From contig CAVDTK010000020.1 of the NCBI GenBank assembly GCA_963611755.1, forward strand, positions 1 through 23,263: a stretch of DNA of 23,263 nt. Reading direction: 5' to 3'. Positions 1 to 7,644 of this stretch are shown piece by piece. This stretch comes from Paratractidigestivibacter sp963611755. Lineage in GTDB: Bacteria > Actinomycetota > Coriobacteriia > Coriobacteriales > Atopobiaceae. Below the pieces are notes generated by a model, which saw only the letters and a list, made by a program, of their open reading frames with translations, searched no databases and was not told the origin of the DNA. Position 1 is the stretch's first letter. Every line of letters begins with the position of its first letter. The translations under genes were made by a program, and so were the position numbers.

Positions 1-252
1 AGGGTGCAGGCCAAGCAGCGAGAGGCCGGCGCCCGCCATCCAGCTTAAAGAGAAAAGACCCTCGAAGTTGATGAGGGAGGCACGGCTCTTTACCGCCAGA
101 AAGTACGACGCGCAGCCGCAGGCGATCGACACGCAGCCGCACGCTAGCCTAAGGTCAGTGAGCGCATTGCCGCAGATAACCAGCAGGAAAAACAAGGCCT
201 GCAGGGCAAACTGTCCAAGCAGGAGCTTGTTCTCTTTTGATAGTTCACGCAT
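1..252 (-). CDS. Polytopic membrane protein, 5' part only (candidate polysaccharide polymerase)
   Basis: The first 84 codons of a gene that runs off the left edge of the window. The ATG is at 252-250 and overlaps the end of the upstream glycosyltransferase gene by 8 bp, so it is probably translationally coupled and belongs to the same operon. The visible part is very hydrophobic, with likely membrane segments at about residues 10-30, 36-54 and 65-82, and a charged N-terminus (MRELSKENK) placed in the cytoplasm. A multi-membrane-segment protein at this place in a polysaccharide operon is typically a Wzy-type repeat-unit polymerase, and the spacing of the first segments fits, but no polymerase motif is visible in this short piece. 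It could also be a ligase or another transporter. The gene is real with good confidence; the role is an inference from context. Confidence 0.6.
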   Translation of the reverse strand, partial: MRELSKENKLLLGQFALQALFFLLVICGNALTDLRLACGCVSIACGCASYFLAVKSRASLINFEGLFSLSWMAGAGLSLLGLHP

Positions 253-1201
253 TGATATCACCCTCAAGGCCAGAGAAGAAGACCGCGAGCTGTCCCGCCT
301 TGCGCAGCCCCTTCTTCCAGCAACCGCTGCGCGCAAGATGGGCGACGGCGGCGAAGCCCTTCTCGTTTCCCGCGCTGACGAATTCTTCGATTGACTTCAC
401 GTTCTCTTGGCTCAAAAGGCCCTCATAGCAGGCCGCGAACGCGCTCGCCTGCCTTACGGTGGCAGAGACGTTCTTCTTCAATTGCCCCAGCTGAGAAGCC
501 CTTTTCACGGGAGAGTACTCAAGGGCGCCGACCTCATTGAAGTCATGCTGCCGGTAGAGCGAGGTGGGCTCGTCGAGATACGCGATGCGCCCAAAAGCCG
601 CGGCCACCAGGCACAGCCACCAGTCGTGCATGATCACGTCGTCGTAAGTGGCCAGGCGCAGGGCGAGGTCGCGGGCGCACTTGTTGACCAGCATCGTGCA
701 GCCGGCTCCCACGGACTGGGCGACCAGCTGCTTGAAGCCGGTCCTGCCAGGATCGATTGACGAGAAGCACTCGAACGACTCGTCGATGACGCCCAGCTCC
801 CCGTCCACGACCTTCATGTCGGTAAAGACGAGAAGGGGCTTGTCGGGACCCTCCTTTGCCTCGAGCTGGCGCATGAGGTTGAAGGTCTTCTCGACTTTCT
901 GCGGCAGCCACACGTCGTCCTGGTCGCAGAACATGCAGTAGGGAGCTGCGGACTTGGCCATCAGCGCGAAGAAGTTCTCCTTGGCGCCGCCGCGGCGAAC
1001 GCCCTCAGAGACAATGCGGATCCGGTCGTCCGCTGCGGCGTAGTGGCGCACGACGTCGAGCGTCCCGTCGGCAGAGCAGTCGTCGGAGACCAGCAGGCGC
1101 CAGTTCTTGTAGCTCTGCGCCTGGATAGACTCGATCTGCTCGCCGAGAAAGCGCTCGCCGTTGTAGGTCGCCATCAATATGTCGATTGAGCTGGCCGTCA
1201 T
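245..1201 (-). CDS. GT2 glycosyltransferase, RgpB-like rhamnosyltransferase
   Basis: A 318-residue cytoplasmic family 2 glycosyltransferase, probably adding L-rhamnose from dTDP-rhamnose to a lipid-linked glycan. The N-terminal GT-A fold starts at once (DILMATYNG, residues 7-15). The nucleotide-binding SDDCSADGT is at 39-47 and the metal-binding DQDDVW at 93-98. An MHDWW motif (191-195) and YRQHD (216-220) are typical of the RgpB/GacC group of rhamnan-forming enzymes. The ATG at 1201 is chosen because AAAGGAG lies about 11 nt upstream and the conserved fold begins right after it; a longer reading frame to 1315 only overlaps the upstream gene. It starts 4 bp after the stop of the preceding glycosyltransferase gene. 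It is a clear paralogue of the gene at 9012-9947, sharing DQDDVW, MHDWW, YRQH and a related C-terminus. The sugar specificity is an inference from family resemblance. Confidence 0.85.
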   Translation of the reverse strand: MTASSIDILMATYNGERFLGEQIESIQAQSYKNWRLLVSDDCSADGTLDVVRHYAAADDRIRIVSEGVRRGGAKENFFALMAKSAAPYCMFCDQDDVWLPQKVEKTFNLMRQLEAKEGPDKPLLVFTDMKVVDGELGVIDESFECFSSIDPGRTGFKQLVAQSVGAGCTMLVNKCARDLALRLATYDDVIMHDWWLCLVAAAFGRIAYLDEPTSLYRQHDFNEVGALEYSPVKRASQLGQLKKNVSATVRQASAFAACYEGLLSQENVKSIEEFVSAGNEKGFAAVAHLARSGCWKKGLRKAGQLAVFFSGLEGDINA

Positions 1202-1205
1202 ATAG

Positions 1206-2090
1206 CTAGGCGCTCCTTTTGTCTCTACGGGCATCCGAGCGCCCTTTTCGGTTTCCCAGCAGGCGCGCCGCGCAGTCAACGCCAAAGGCCAGAAGCTCCG
1301 CGACCTGCCCCTCACGGATAAGCTGCGCGCTGATGGACCTCGCGAGCTTGCCGCCCTCCCCTATCTCGCTCGCGTGCATGAGGTCTTCTTTGTGCTCTTC
1401 CAGGAAGCGACCCACGGCGCGGTTGCGCGCGTACTGCTCGGCGGGCGTCAGGTTGTGCGAGTGGTAGATCTCCGCCGCAGGCTCGTAGGCGACCTTCAGC
1501 CCGGCCGCCACAAAGCGCGCCGCCATGAGCATGTCCTCATTAGTGTTCACGGCGTCAAACCCGCCGCAGGTCAGATAGGCCGCGCGGCGGTAGCACGAGC
1601 ACGCGTCGGACGCGAAGAACGTCTTGATGCCGTACTCGGCCAGGTCCGCCTTTCCGCGAACCGTCGCCTCGTCCGAGTAGTTGAACCCCCGCACCAGCTG
1701 CTCGAAGCGGCGGGCGTCCGCCTTGGGCAGCTGCCTGCCGCTCACCATCGCAAGGTCGTCGTCCGCCAGCAGGGGCGCGACGATATGCTCCAGATAGCGC
1801 TCGGAGGCGGGCACGGCGTCCTGCGTGAGGAAGCACACGAACTCGCCCGTGGTACGGCGCAGCGCCATGTCGCGCGTGATGCCGTGGTTGAAGTCGGCGC
1901 GATCGATGCGCAGAAACTCGACGGACGGGTGCGCGGCCACCTCGGCGGCGGTGCCGTCCTGCGACGACGAGTCCACCACAAGAATCTCCTGCGGCCGTAT
2001 GACCTGCGACTCGATGATGTCGAGAAGCGCCCCGATCTCGCCCTCGGCGTTGAGGGTCGGGACGATAACGCTGATGCTCGGCTGCGTCAT
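1206..2090 (-). CDS. GT2 glycosyltransferase, RfbF-type rhamnosyltransferase
   Basis: A 294-residue family 2 glycosyltransferase. SVIVPTLNAE (7-16) opens the GT-A fold, VDSSSQDGT (39-47) is the nucleotide-binding strand and turn, and FNHG (67-70) followed by a TQDA acidic motif (89-92) is the signature of RfbF-like dTDP-rhamnosyl transferases. The start ATG at 2090 overlaps the TGA of the upstream sugar phosphotransferase gene as ATGA, with a GAGGGG ribosome site just upstream; the open frame further 5' to 2231 lies wholly within that other gene and is not used. Direct coupling to the initiating phosphoglycosyl transferase suggests that it could act early in assembling the lipid-linked unit, on the cytoplasmic membrane face. 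Rhamnose as the donor sugar is inferred from the FNHG family signature and the rmlA gene nearby. Confidence 0.85.
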   Translation of the reverse strand: MTQPSISVIVPTLNAEGEIGALLDIIESQVIRPQEILVVDSSSQDGTAAEVAAHPSVEFLRIDRADFNHGITRDMALRRTTGEFVCFLTQDAVPASERYLEHIVAPLLADDDLAMVSGRQLPKADARRFEQLVRGFNYSDEATVRGKADLAEYGIKTFFASDACSCYRRAAYLTCGGFDAVNTNEDMLMAARFVAAGLKVAYEPAAEIYHSHNLTPAEQYARNRAVGRFLEEHKEDLMHASEIGEGGKLARSISAQLIREGQVAELLAFGVDCAARLLGNRKGRSDARRDKRSA

Positions 2091-2779
2091 CGGCCCCTCG
2101 CCATCGCTTTGAAGGTCTTCATGAAGATGCGGGCGTCGAGCGAGAAGCTCTGGTGGCGCACGTAGAAGAGCTCGCGGTCTTGGCGCGTGCCGTTCTCCCA
2201 CGTGGCGTCGTTGCGGTCGGTGACGCCCCACCAGCCGGTGATGCCGGGCTTGCAGGACAAGATCTCGTCCCGGGCGTCGCCGTACTCGTAGGTCTCCTCG
2301 AGCGTCACGGGGCGCGGCCCGATGACGGAAAGGTCACCCGTGAGCACGTTCAGGAACTGCGGCAGCTCGTCGAGCGAGGTACGGCGCAGGAAACGGCCCA
2401 CCTTCGTGATACGCGGGTCGTCCTCGAGCTTCTGCTCGCGCTTCCACACGGAGAACTGCTCGGGCGTCATGTACTTCTCGGGATTGGCGTGCGCGTCGCA
2501 GACCATCGAGCGCAGCTTGAAGATGCGGATGGGCTTGCCGTTCTGGCCCACGCGCTCCTGCCTAAAGAAGGGCTTGCCCGGGGACTCGATGGCGATGGCC
2601 GCGCCCGCAACGGCAACCGGGATCGCCGCGATCACGCAGACGCCCGCGCTAAAGACGATGTCGAAAGCGCGTTTGCACGCAAGATAGCCCGCGCCGCCCT
2701 TCTTAGGGGCGGCGGCGGTTGGATCCGGCGCGGGCGCGACGTAGGTAAAGCGCCCCTCTGTGTTCTGGGCGGGCGGCAC
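2087..2779 (-). CDS. Monotopic undecaprenyl-phosphate sugar-1-phosphate transferase (initiating phosphoglycosyl transferase)
   Basis: A 230-residue bacterial sugar transferase that moves a sugar-1-phosphate from a UDP-sugar onto undecaprenyl phosphate and so starts the polysaccharide unit. After a Pro/Ala-rich tail (1-30) comes KRAFD (36-40) and one re-entrant hydrophobic helix (41-62), then FKLRSM (87-92) and the catalytic stretch at 134-157 containing the Asp-Glu dyad D137-E138 and the IGPRP motif (153-157). This is the short PglC/PssY layout, lacking the large N-terminal membrane domain of WbaP. The only upstream start in frame is GTG at 2779, because a TAA lies two codons further up. The GTG is crowded by its G-rich ribosome site, so the exact start is uncertain. 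The gene is coupled to the next glycosyltransferase by an ATGA overlap. Which sugar is transferred cannot be read from the sequence. Confidence 0.88.
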   Translation of the reverse strand: MPPAQNTEGRFTYVAPAPDPTAAAPKKGGAGYLACKRAFDIVFSAGVCVIAAIPVAVAGAAIAIESPGKPFFRQERVGQNGKPIRIFKLRSMVCDAHANPEKYMTPEQFSVWKREQKLEDDPRITKVGRFLRRTSLDELPQFLNVLTGDLSVIGPRPVTLEETYEYGDARDEILSCKPGITGWWGVTDRNDATWENGTRQDRELFYVRHQSFSLDARIFMKTFKAMARGR

Positions 2780-2814
2780 CCCTTATGCCCCAAAGGTATG
2801 TTGCGCGAGGGGCA

Positions 2815-2833
2815 CCTGAGACAGAGTCCCAGG
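2815..2833 (-). other. Small inverted repeat between rmlA and the phosphoglycosyl transferase gene
   Basis: The 98-bp spacer between the two genes contains CCTGAGAC, the three bases AGA, then GTCCCAGG. In the minus-strand transcript this gives an 8-bp stem (one G-U pair) with a 3-nt loop, 35 nt before the GTG start. It has no T tract, so it is not a classical terminator. It could be an RNA processing or stability element, or chance. Confidence 0.3.
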
Positions 2834-2878
2834 CAAGGAGTTGCTATCCACTATGAGCAAAGCCATCGAAATACCGCC

Positions 2879-3778
2879 CTAGTACTCGCGGGGGCTCTCG
2901 ACGATCTCGCCGGCGGCCACCTTCTTGAGGTGCTGGCCGTAGACGCTCTTGCCGTAGGCCTCGGCCGCGGCCAGAAGCTGGTCGGAGTCGATCCAGCCGT
3001 TCTCCCAGGCGATCTCCTCCGGCACGCTCACCGGCAGGTCCTGGCTGTGCTCGACCGCGCGCACGAACTCAGAGGCCTCGTGCAGGCTCTCCATGGTGCC
3101 GGTATCCAGCCACGCGTAGCCGCGGCCCAGGGTCACCACAGAAAGGCGCTGCTCCTCAAGGTACATCTGGTTGAGCGTCGTGATCTCAAGCTCGCCGCGC
3201 GCGGAGGGCTTGACCTCGGCGGCCTTGGTCGCCACGTCGCCGGGATAGAAGTACAGGCCGGTCACGGCGTAGCTGCTCTTGGGACGCTCGGGCTTCTCCT
3301 CGATGGAAACGGCCTTGCCCGAGCGGTCGAACTCCACGACGCCAAAGCGCTCCGGGTCGTCCACGTGGTAGCCAAAGACCGTGGCCGAGCCCGCCTGCGC
3401 GTTCTCGACGGCGCGGCGCAGGTGGCGAGACAAACCGTTGCCGTAGAAGATGTTGTCGCCCAGGACCAGGGCGCAGGGCTCGCCGCCGACGAACTTCTCG
3501 CCGATGATGAAAGCCTGGGCCAGGCCGTCGGGGCTGGGCTGCTCGGCATAGGAGAGCGAGACGCCGTAGCGCGAGCCGTCGCCCAGCAGGCGCTCGAAGT
3601 TGGGCAGGTCGGTGGGGGTGGAGATGATCAGGATGTCGCGGATGCCCGCCAGCATGAGGGTGGACAGCGGATAGTAGATCATCGGCTTGTCGTAGATGGG
3701 AAGGAGCTGCTTAGAGGTGACGAGCGTCAGCGGGTACAGGCGCGTGCCGGAGCCTCCGGCCAAGATGATGCCTTTCAT
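2879..3778 (-). CDS. rmlA: Glucose-1-phosphate thymidylyltransferase RmlA
   Basis: A 299-residue cytoplasmic enzyme that makes dTDP-glucose from dTTP and glucose-1-phosphate, the first step to dTDP-L-rhamnose. The N-terminus carries the nucleotidyltransferase signature (GGSGTRLYP at 8-16), then the substrate-binding SKQLLPIYDKP (22-32) and the LGDN metal motif (106-109). The length is close to the usual 290-295 for RmlA. The start ATG at 3778 has GAAGGGA 8 nt upstream; the open frame beyond it runs into the neighbouring gene. No rmlB, rmlC or rmlD is seen in the window, so those genes must lie elsewhere. Its presence among several rhamnosyltransferase-like genes supports a rhamnose-containing product. 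A 77-bp gap separates it from the upstream glycosyltransferase, with no convincing promoter in it. Confidence 0.95.
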   Translation of the reverse strand: MKGIILAGGSGTRLYPLTLVTSKQLLPIYDKPMIYYPLSTLMLAGIRDILIISTPTDLPNFERLLGDGSRYGVSLSYAEQPSPDGLAQAFIIGEKFVGGEPCALVLGDNIFYGNGLSRHLRRAVENAQAGSATVFGYHVDDPERFGVVEFDRSGKAVSIEEKPERPKSSYAVTGLYFYPGDVATKAAEVKPSARGELEITTLNQMYLEEQRLSVVTLGRGYAWLDTGTMESLHEASEFVRAVEHSQDLPVSVPEEIAWENGWIDSDQLLAAAEAYGKSVYGQHLKKVAAGEIVESPREY

Positions 3779-3855
3779 GTGCGTGGTCCCTTCGCGGTGC
3801 CAGATGTTAGACGATGGATACAGTTTAGACGGTGTTGCGGGGATGGGTAGGTGCC

Positions 3856-6153
3856 TTACTGGTACATGGCCACGATACGGCCCTCGAGCGATGCCCAATC
3901 CCTGGTTTTTGCCGTCTCGATGCCGCCCTTGTACAGGCGCGCGCGCAGCTCGGCGTCGTCCGCGATGGCGTTGATCGCCGCGGCACCCGCCTCGACGTCG
4001 CCCTGCTTGTAGGTCAGGCAGTTGACGCCGTCTTCCAGGAACTCGGCGTTTCCGTCGTTGGGAACGGCCACCACAAAGCCGCCGGTGGCCATCATCTCGA
4101 GCGGCGGGTACGAGAAGCTCTCGAGCACGCTGGTCTTAAGCAGGATGTGGCACTGTCGATAGACGTCGGCCACCTGCTCGTGCGGCACGCTGCCCAAGAA
4201 GTTGTCCACGCGGTACCAGGGCTTTTTCACGCCGGTGTAGGTCATGTACCAGATCTCAAAGCGCTCAGAGTCCAGAAGCTGGATGATCCTGAAGCTCTCG
4301 TCCACGTTCTTGTACTCGGAGTTGCAGTCGCCCTCGACCAGGATCCGGATCTTCTTCTGCGAGAAGTCGCGCTCCACGTACTTGAACGCGGAAAGCTCCA
4401 AGCCGTTGGGCACGCACACGCTGTCCTGGCCAAAGCGGTTCTTCAGCCAGTTCTTGCACCAGGGCGAGATCGTTAGGTACTCGACGTCGTTGACGTCCAG
4501 GTAGGTGGCGTTTGCCTGCAGGCGCAGCAGGTCGCCCGGCAGATAGAAGTCCGTCTCGAGGTTCTGGACCAGGTACTTCTTCTTGCGCATCTTGGGATAG
4601 CGGTTAAGGAAGTCCAGCGTGTCCCACAGCGTGGCGACGCCCACGTCGATGGTCGCGTGGAAGGGGCACTTGTCGATCTTGCCGTTGGGGACCTCGCGGT
4701 TCAAGACCGGGATCTTGTGGTCAAAGATCTCGAGCCACTCCTCGGAGTCATCCGAGTTGGCGAGAAAAACGTCGTGGCCGGCGTCTTGCAGCATGCAGAG
4801 GTGGCGCAGGGCCACAAGCACGCCGCCGCTGGTGTTGAGGCTCGGCATGACCATGACCACGTTGGGGCACTGCTCGGCCACGATGATGTCCCTGATGACC
4901 TTGGCCGCACCCACCGTGGTGCAGTTCTCGCCGCAGTACTTGTAAGCCTTCTCGGCAACGCGGGCGCGCAGCTCCGCGTCCTTGACCAGGCGGGTCAGCG
5001 CCTCGTACCAGGCATTCTGGGTGTTCTCACAGAGAAAACCGGTCTCGCCGTCTTGGATCATCTGGGCGAAGGCGCCCACATTGCTGGCGAGGGTCGGGAC
5101 CTTGACCAGGGCCGCCTCGACCCATTTGTTCTCGGACTTGGCGCGGTTGAAGAGGGTGTCCTCAAGCGGCGCCAGGTTGATGTCACAGGTGGAGATGTGC
5201 TTAGGCAGGCGCCTCCAGTCGCAGAACGGGAAGGTGACCACGCGCTTGCCAAAACGGTTGAGCTCGCTTGTGACGTCAAGCTCACCGCCGATCATAAGAG
5301 TCACGTTGGGGTTCTCGTCCATGACCTTGACCAGGGCATCCTTGATAAGGTCGAAGTCGGAGTTGTGCGTGATGCTGCCGCTGAAGTAGCCCAGGCGCAC
5401 CTCGCCGCTCGCGGCCTTCTTGGCGGCGCGCTGGCAGGCGAGCTTATACATCTTCTTGTCTTTTGCCGGGACGTCGCCGGGCAAGATGTTGGGGAGAAGG
5501 TCGCGGCGGTAGACGGCGATCTCGGAGTAGTCGACCATCGTCATCGACGCCGTGTTGCGGTTGACGTAGACGCGCGGCACATATTTGCGCAGCTCATCGG
5601 CCAGGGCCTCGGTCGTGGTGATCGCACAGTCGCAAAGCGAGAGGGTCTCCCCCATCCGCTTGACGCCGTCGTCGTAGAGGGCTTTGTCTGCGGGGGCCAT
5701 CTTTGCCACAAAGGGGATCTGATCGGTGTAAACGACATCGATGACCAGGTCGTCGATGTCGTAGATCACGCGCTTGTTGAGCTTTTTGGCCTGGGCGATA
5801 AAGTCGCGGATGGCCTCGGTCACCGGGCAACGGAAGATCACGAAGACGCGGCCGTGGCGCAAAAGCTCTTCATCCACGTCTGCGGCCTCGACCTTGAGGA
5901 CGCTCATGCCCGCGGCCATCAGCTGCTCCATCTGGTGGTCGACGCGGTAGCGCACGGGGTGCGGGACGCTGTAATCGCAACCGTTGATAAAGACGACGTC
6001 AAACAGCAGGTTGTTAACCTTTTTTGGCTTGGGGCCAATTCGATCGCTTAAAGCCTTGATGCGCCGGTCGATGGTGATCCTGGTCTTATCGACAACGTGA
6101 TACAGGCCTTCTTCGTTAGCGGTCTCTTTTAAACCCTCAAGCAAGCTACTCAT
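3856..6153 (-). CDS. Two-domain GT-B glycosyltransferase (GT4 domain fused to a WsaF-like domain)
   Basis: A 765-residue cytoplasmic protein built from two GT-B glycosyltransferase units. The first (about 45-425) has a GT4-like C-terminal half, with GYFSGSITHNSDF near 255 and KSENKWVEAAL near 339-349 giving the acidic donor-site motif. The second (about 428-765) opens with MVMPSLNTSGG and resembles WsaF-type dTDP-rhamnosyl transferases: YKNVDESFRI near 614-623 and an EX7E pair (E678, E686) in ESFSYPPLE. The ATG at 6153 is preferred over TTG at 6171, since GAAGG lies 11 nt before the ATG and nothing precedes the TTG. It follows the DUF2142 gene by 21 bp. Fusion suggests two successive sugar additions or a polymerising enzyme, as for the large bifunctional transferases of streptococcal rhamnans; that role is inferred. 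Rhamnose use is likely but unproven. Confidence 0.85.
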   Translation of the reverse strand: MSSLLEGLKETANEEGLYHVVDKTRITIDRRIKALSDRIGPKPKKVNNLLFDVVFINGCDYSVPHPVRYRVDHQMEQLMAAGMSVLKVEAADVDEELLRHGRVFVIFRCPVTEAIRDFIAQAKKLNKRVIYDIDDLVIDVVYTDQIPFVAKMAPADKALYDDGVKRMGETLSLCDCAITTTEALADELRKYVPRVYVNRNTASMTMVDYSEIAVYRRDLLPNILPGDVPAKDKKMYKLACQRAAKKAASGEVRLGYFSGSITHNSDFDLIKDALVKVMDENPNVTLMIGGELDVTSELNRFGKRVVTFPFCDWRRLPKHISTCDINLAPLEDTLFNRAKSENKWVEAALVKVPTLASNVGAFAQMIQDGETGFLCENTQNAWYEALTRLVKDAELRARVAEKAYKYCGENCTTVGAAKVIRDIIVAEQCPNVVMVMPSLNTSGGVLVALRHLCMLQDAGHDVFLANSDDSEEWLEIFDHKIPVLNREVPNGKIDKCPFHATIDVGVATLWDTLDFLNRYPKMRKKKYLVQNLETDFYLPGDLLRLQANATYLDVNDVEYLTISPWCKNWLKNRFGQDSVCVPNGLELSAFKYVERDFSQKKIRILVEGDCNSEYKNVDESFRIIQLLDSERFEIWYMTYTGVKKPWYRVDNFLGSVPHEQVADVYRQCHILLKTSVLESFSYPPLEMMATGGFVVAVPNDGNAEFLEDGVNCLTYKQGDVEAGAAAINAIADDAELRARLYKGGIETAKTRDWASLEGRIVAMYQ

Positions 6154-6174
6154 GCAACAACCAACCTTCAAGAA

Positions 6175-7629
6175 CTATCCCATGAAGCGGGAGAAAATGG
6201 CAAACAGCGAGAAAGCGTCGATGAACGCGATGCAACAACTATAAACGATAAGGCAGTTCTCGCGCTTAAGGGAAGAGCGGGGGGTGACCGTGGTGGCCAG
6301 GGCCGGGAAGAGGAACGGGAAGAGATACCTGCCCTGAAGGCCCATGATGATGTCCTCGCGCTTGTCGTGAGTGACCGTCCACTCCCTGAAGACAAGAAGG
6401 ATCGCGGCGAACAAACACAAGCTAAAGAGGTTGATGAAGATCTTCTCAACGCGGGTAAAGGTGTGCTTCTCGCCAAGGTTGAAGACGGCGGAGGCCAAAA
6501 GGATGCCCACGTAAAGCCAGAAGCACGGCTCCCAAACGCTGACGTTCAGGGCGCCTAGGAGCATACCGAAGGTCTCCTTGACCCAAAGCGGGCCCATCTC
6601 GTAGAGCGACTTGAGCATGACGCAGACAAGCTCGACCGGGTTTCTCAGCAGCTCGAACATGAGCTGGTAGGTGCCGGTGCGGTAGGCGGCAATGACCACG
6701 ATGGAGCCCAAGGCGATGACGCCGCCCACCGTGCCGTAGATGATCGTGCGGGTCTTCTTGGACTCGATGAAGGGCACCAGAATCAAGAAGAGCAGGACCA
6801 TGGGGGCATAAGCCATCTTTGAGATCGAGGTCAAGGCGGCGAGAAGCACCAGGATGACGAAGTTCTTCTTCTGGATATGGCGCTCGAACTTCATCCAGAA
6901 GAGATAGGTCACAAATGCCAGCGACACCGTGTTGACCACGGAGTCCGCGTTGAGCGAGAACTGCTGCTGCAAGAGCATGGGGTTCAACATGAAGATGGTG
7001 AACATGACCTTGCCGTGCGGCATCTTCTTGACGCAAAGGTAGCCCACCGCGACAAAGACGGCGCCGTTGGCGAGGCGCGCCGCGACGATCGCGGCATAGG
7101 GGTTGATGGCAAGCGCGCGGAACACAATGATGACCAGGTGCGCAAGGGCATAAAGATGCACGTAGTAGCCCGTGAGGTCGCGCTCGAACCACACCGTGGA
7201 GTCCCAAGCCTGGCCGGCCATAAGAAGGTCGCGGTACTCGGAGTAATTGGCGGGCATGGTGTCGAAAATGCTGGGGACCGTTGTGCCGCCGCCAAAGACC
7301 CTAAGGTCAACGGCCCTAAAGATGTGCCATCGCTCGTCGGGAACCTGGTCCGGCAGCAAGAAGAGCGCCAGAGCCACGCCCATGGGGACGGCGAGAAGCA
7401 AGAAGATCGTCTGCGGCTTATCCTTCGACTTGATGATCAGGCAGCCCAGGACCACGACGGCCACAAGGCAAAATGCCAGGGCGGGGAGCAGGGCTCGCTT
7501 GGCGATCACGCCGCTGCAGTAGTCGAGGACAGACGTGAAAAGGAAGAGCTCGGCCAAGACAACCAGCAAAAGGCCAAGCGGCTTCTCGAACTTCTTGAAT
7601 TGTGCGGGAACTGTAATCATGTTGGTCAT
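6175..7629 (-). CDS. DUF2142 family polytopic membrane protein (possible GT-C glycosyltransferase)
   Basis: About 484 residues with roughly ten or more hydrophobic segments across the length. The first external loop after the third hydrophobic segment has PDQVPDERWH (about residues 93-102), and a later SLNADSVVNTVSLAF stretch matches the pattern of DUF2142 proteins. An Asp-Glu followed by His or Tyr in the first loop is the usual place of the catalytic acid in GT-C enzymes, which take sugars from polyprenyl-phosphate carriers outside the membrane. I therefore infer, without proof, an extracytoplasmic glycosyltransferase. The start is uncertain: ATG at 7629 or 7620, or TTG at 7635, all with weak ribosome sites. 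It lies 15 bp after the flippase gene. An alternative is a polymerase-like or scaffold membrane protein. Confidence 0.78.
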   Translation of the reverse strand: MTNMITVPAQFKKFEKPLGLLLVVLAELFLFTSVLDYCSGVIAKRALLPALAFCLVAVVVLGCLIIKSKDKPQTIFLLLAVPMGVALALFLLPDQVPDERWHIFRAVDLRVFGGGTTVPSIFDTMPANYSEYRDLLMAGQAWDSTVWFERDLTGYYVHLYALAHLVIIVFRALAINPYAAIVAARLANGAVFVAVGYLCVKKMPHGKVMFTIFMLNPMLLQQQFSLNADSVVNTVSLAFVTYLFWMKFERHIQKKNFVILVLLAALTSISKMAYAPMVLLFLILVPFIESKKTRTIIYGTVGGVIALGSIVVIAAYRTGTYQLMFELLRNPVELVCVMLKSLYEMGPLWVKETFGMLLGALNVSVWEPCFWLYVGILLASAVFNLGEKHTFTRVEKIFINLFSLCLFAAILLVFREWTVTHDKREDIIMGLQGRYLFPFLFPALATTVTPRSSLKRENCLIVYSCCIAFIDAFSLFAIFSRFMG

Positions 7630-7644
7630 GCCCAATCTTTAGCT

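Noticed and set aside
2153..3850. Long plus-strand open frame opposite the sugar phosphotransferase and rmlA genes
   Set aside because: The translation is Leu/Ala/Arg/His-rich shadow sequence across two well-supported minus-strand genes and has no motif or ribosome site.
4657..6051. Long plus-strand open frame opposite the two-domain glycosyltransferase
   Set aside because: Same shadow pattern; the minus strand encodes clear glycosyltransferase motifs.
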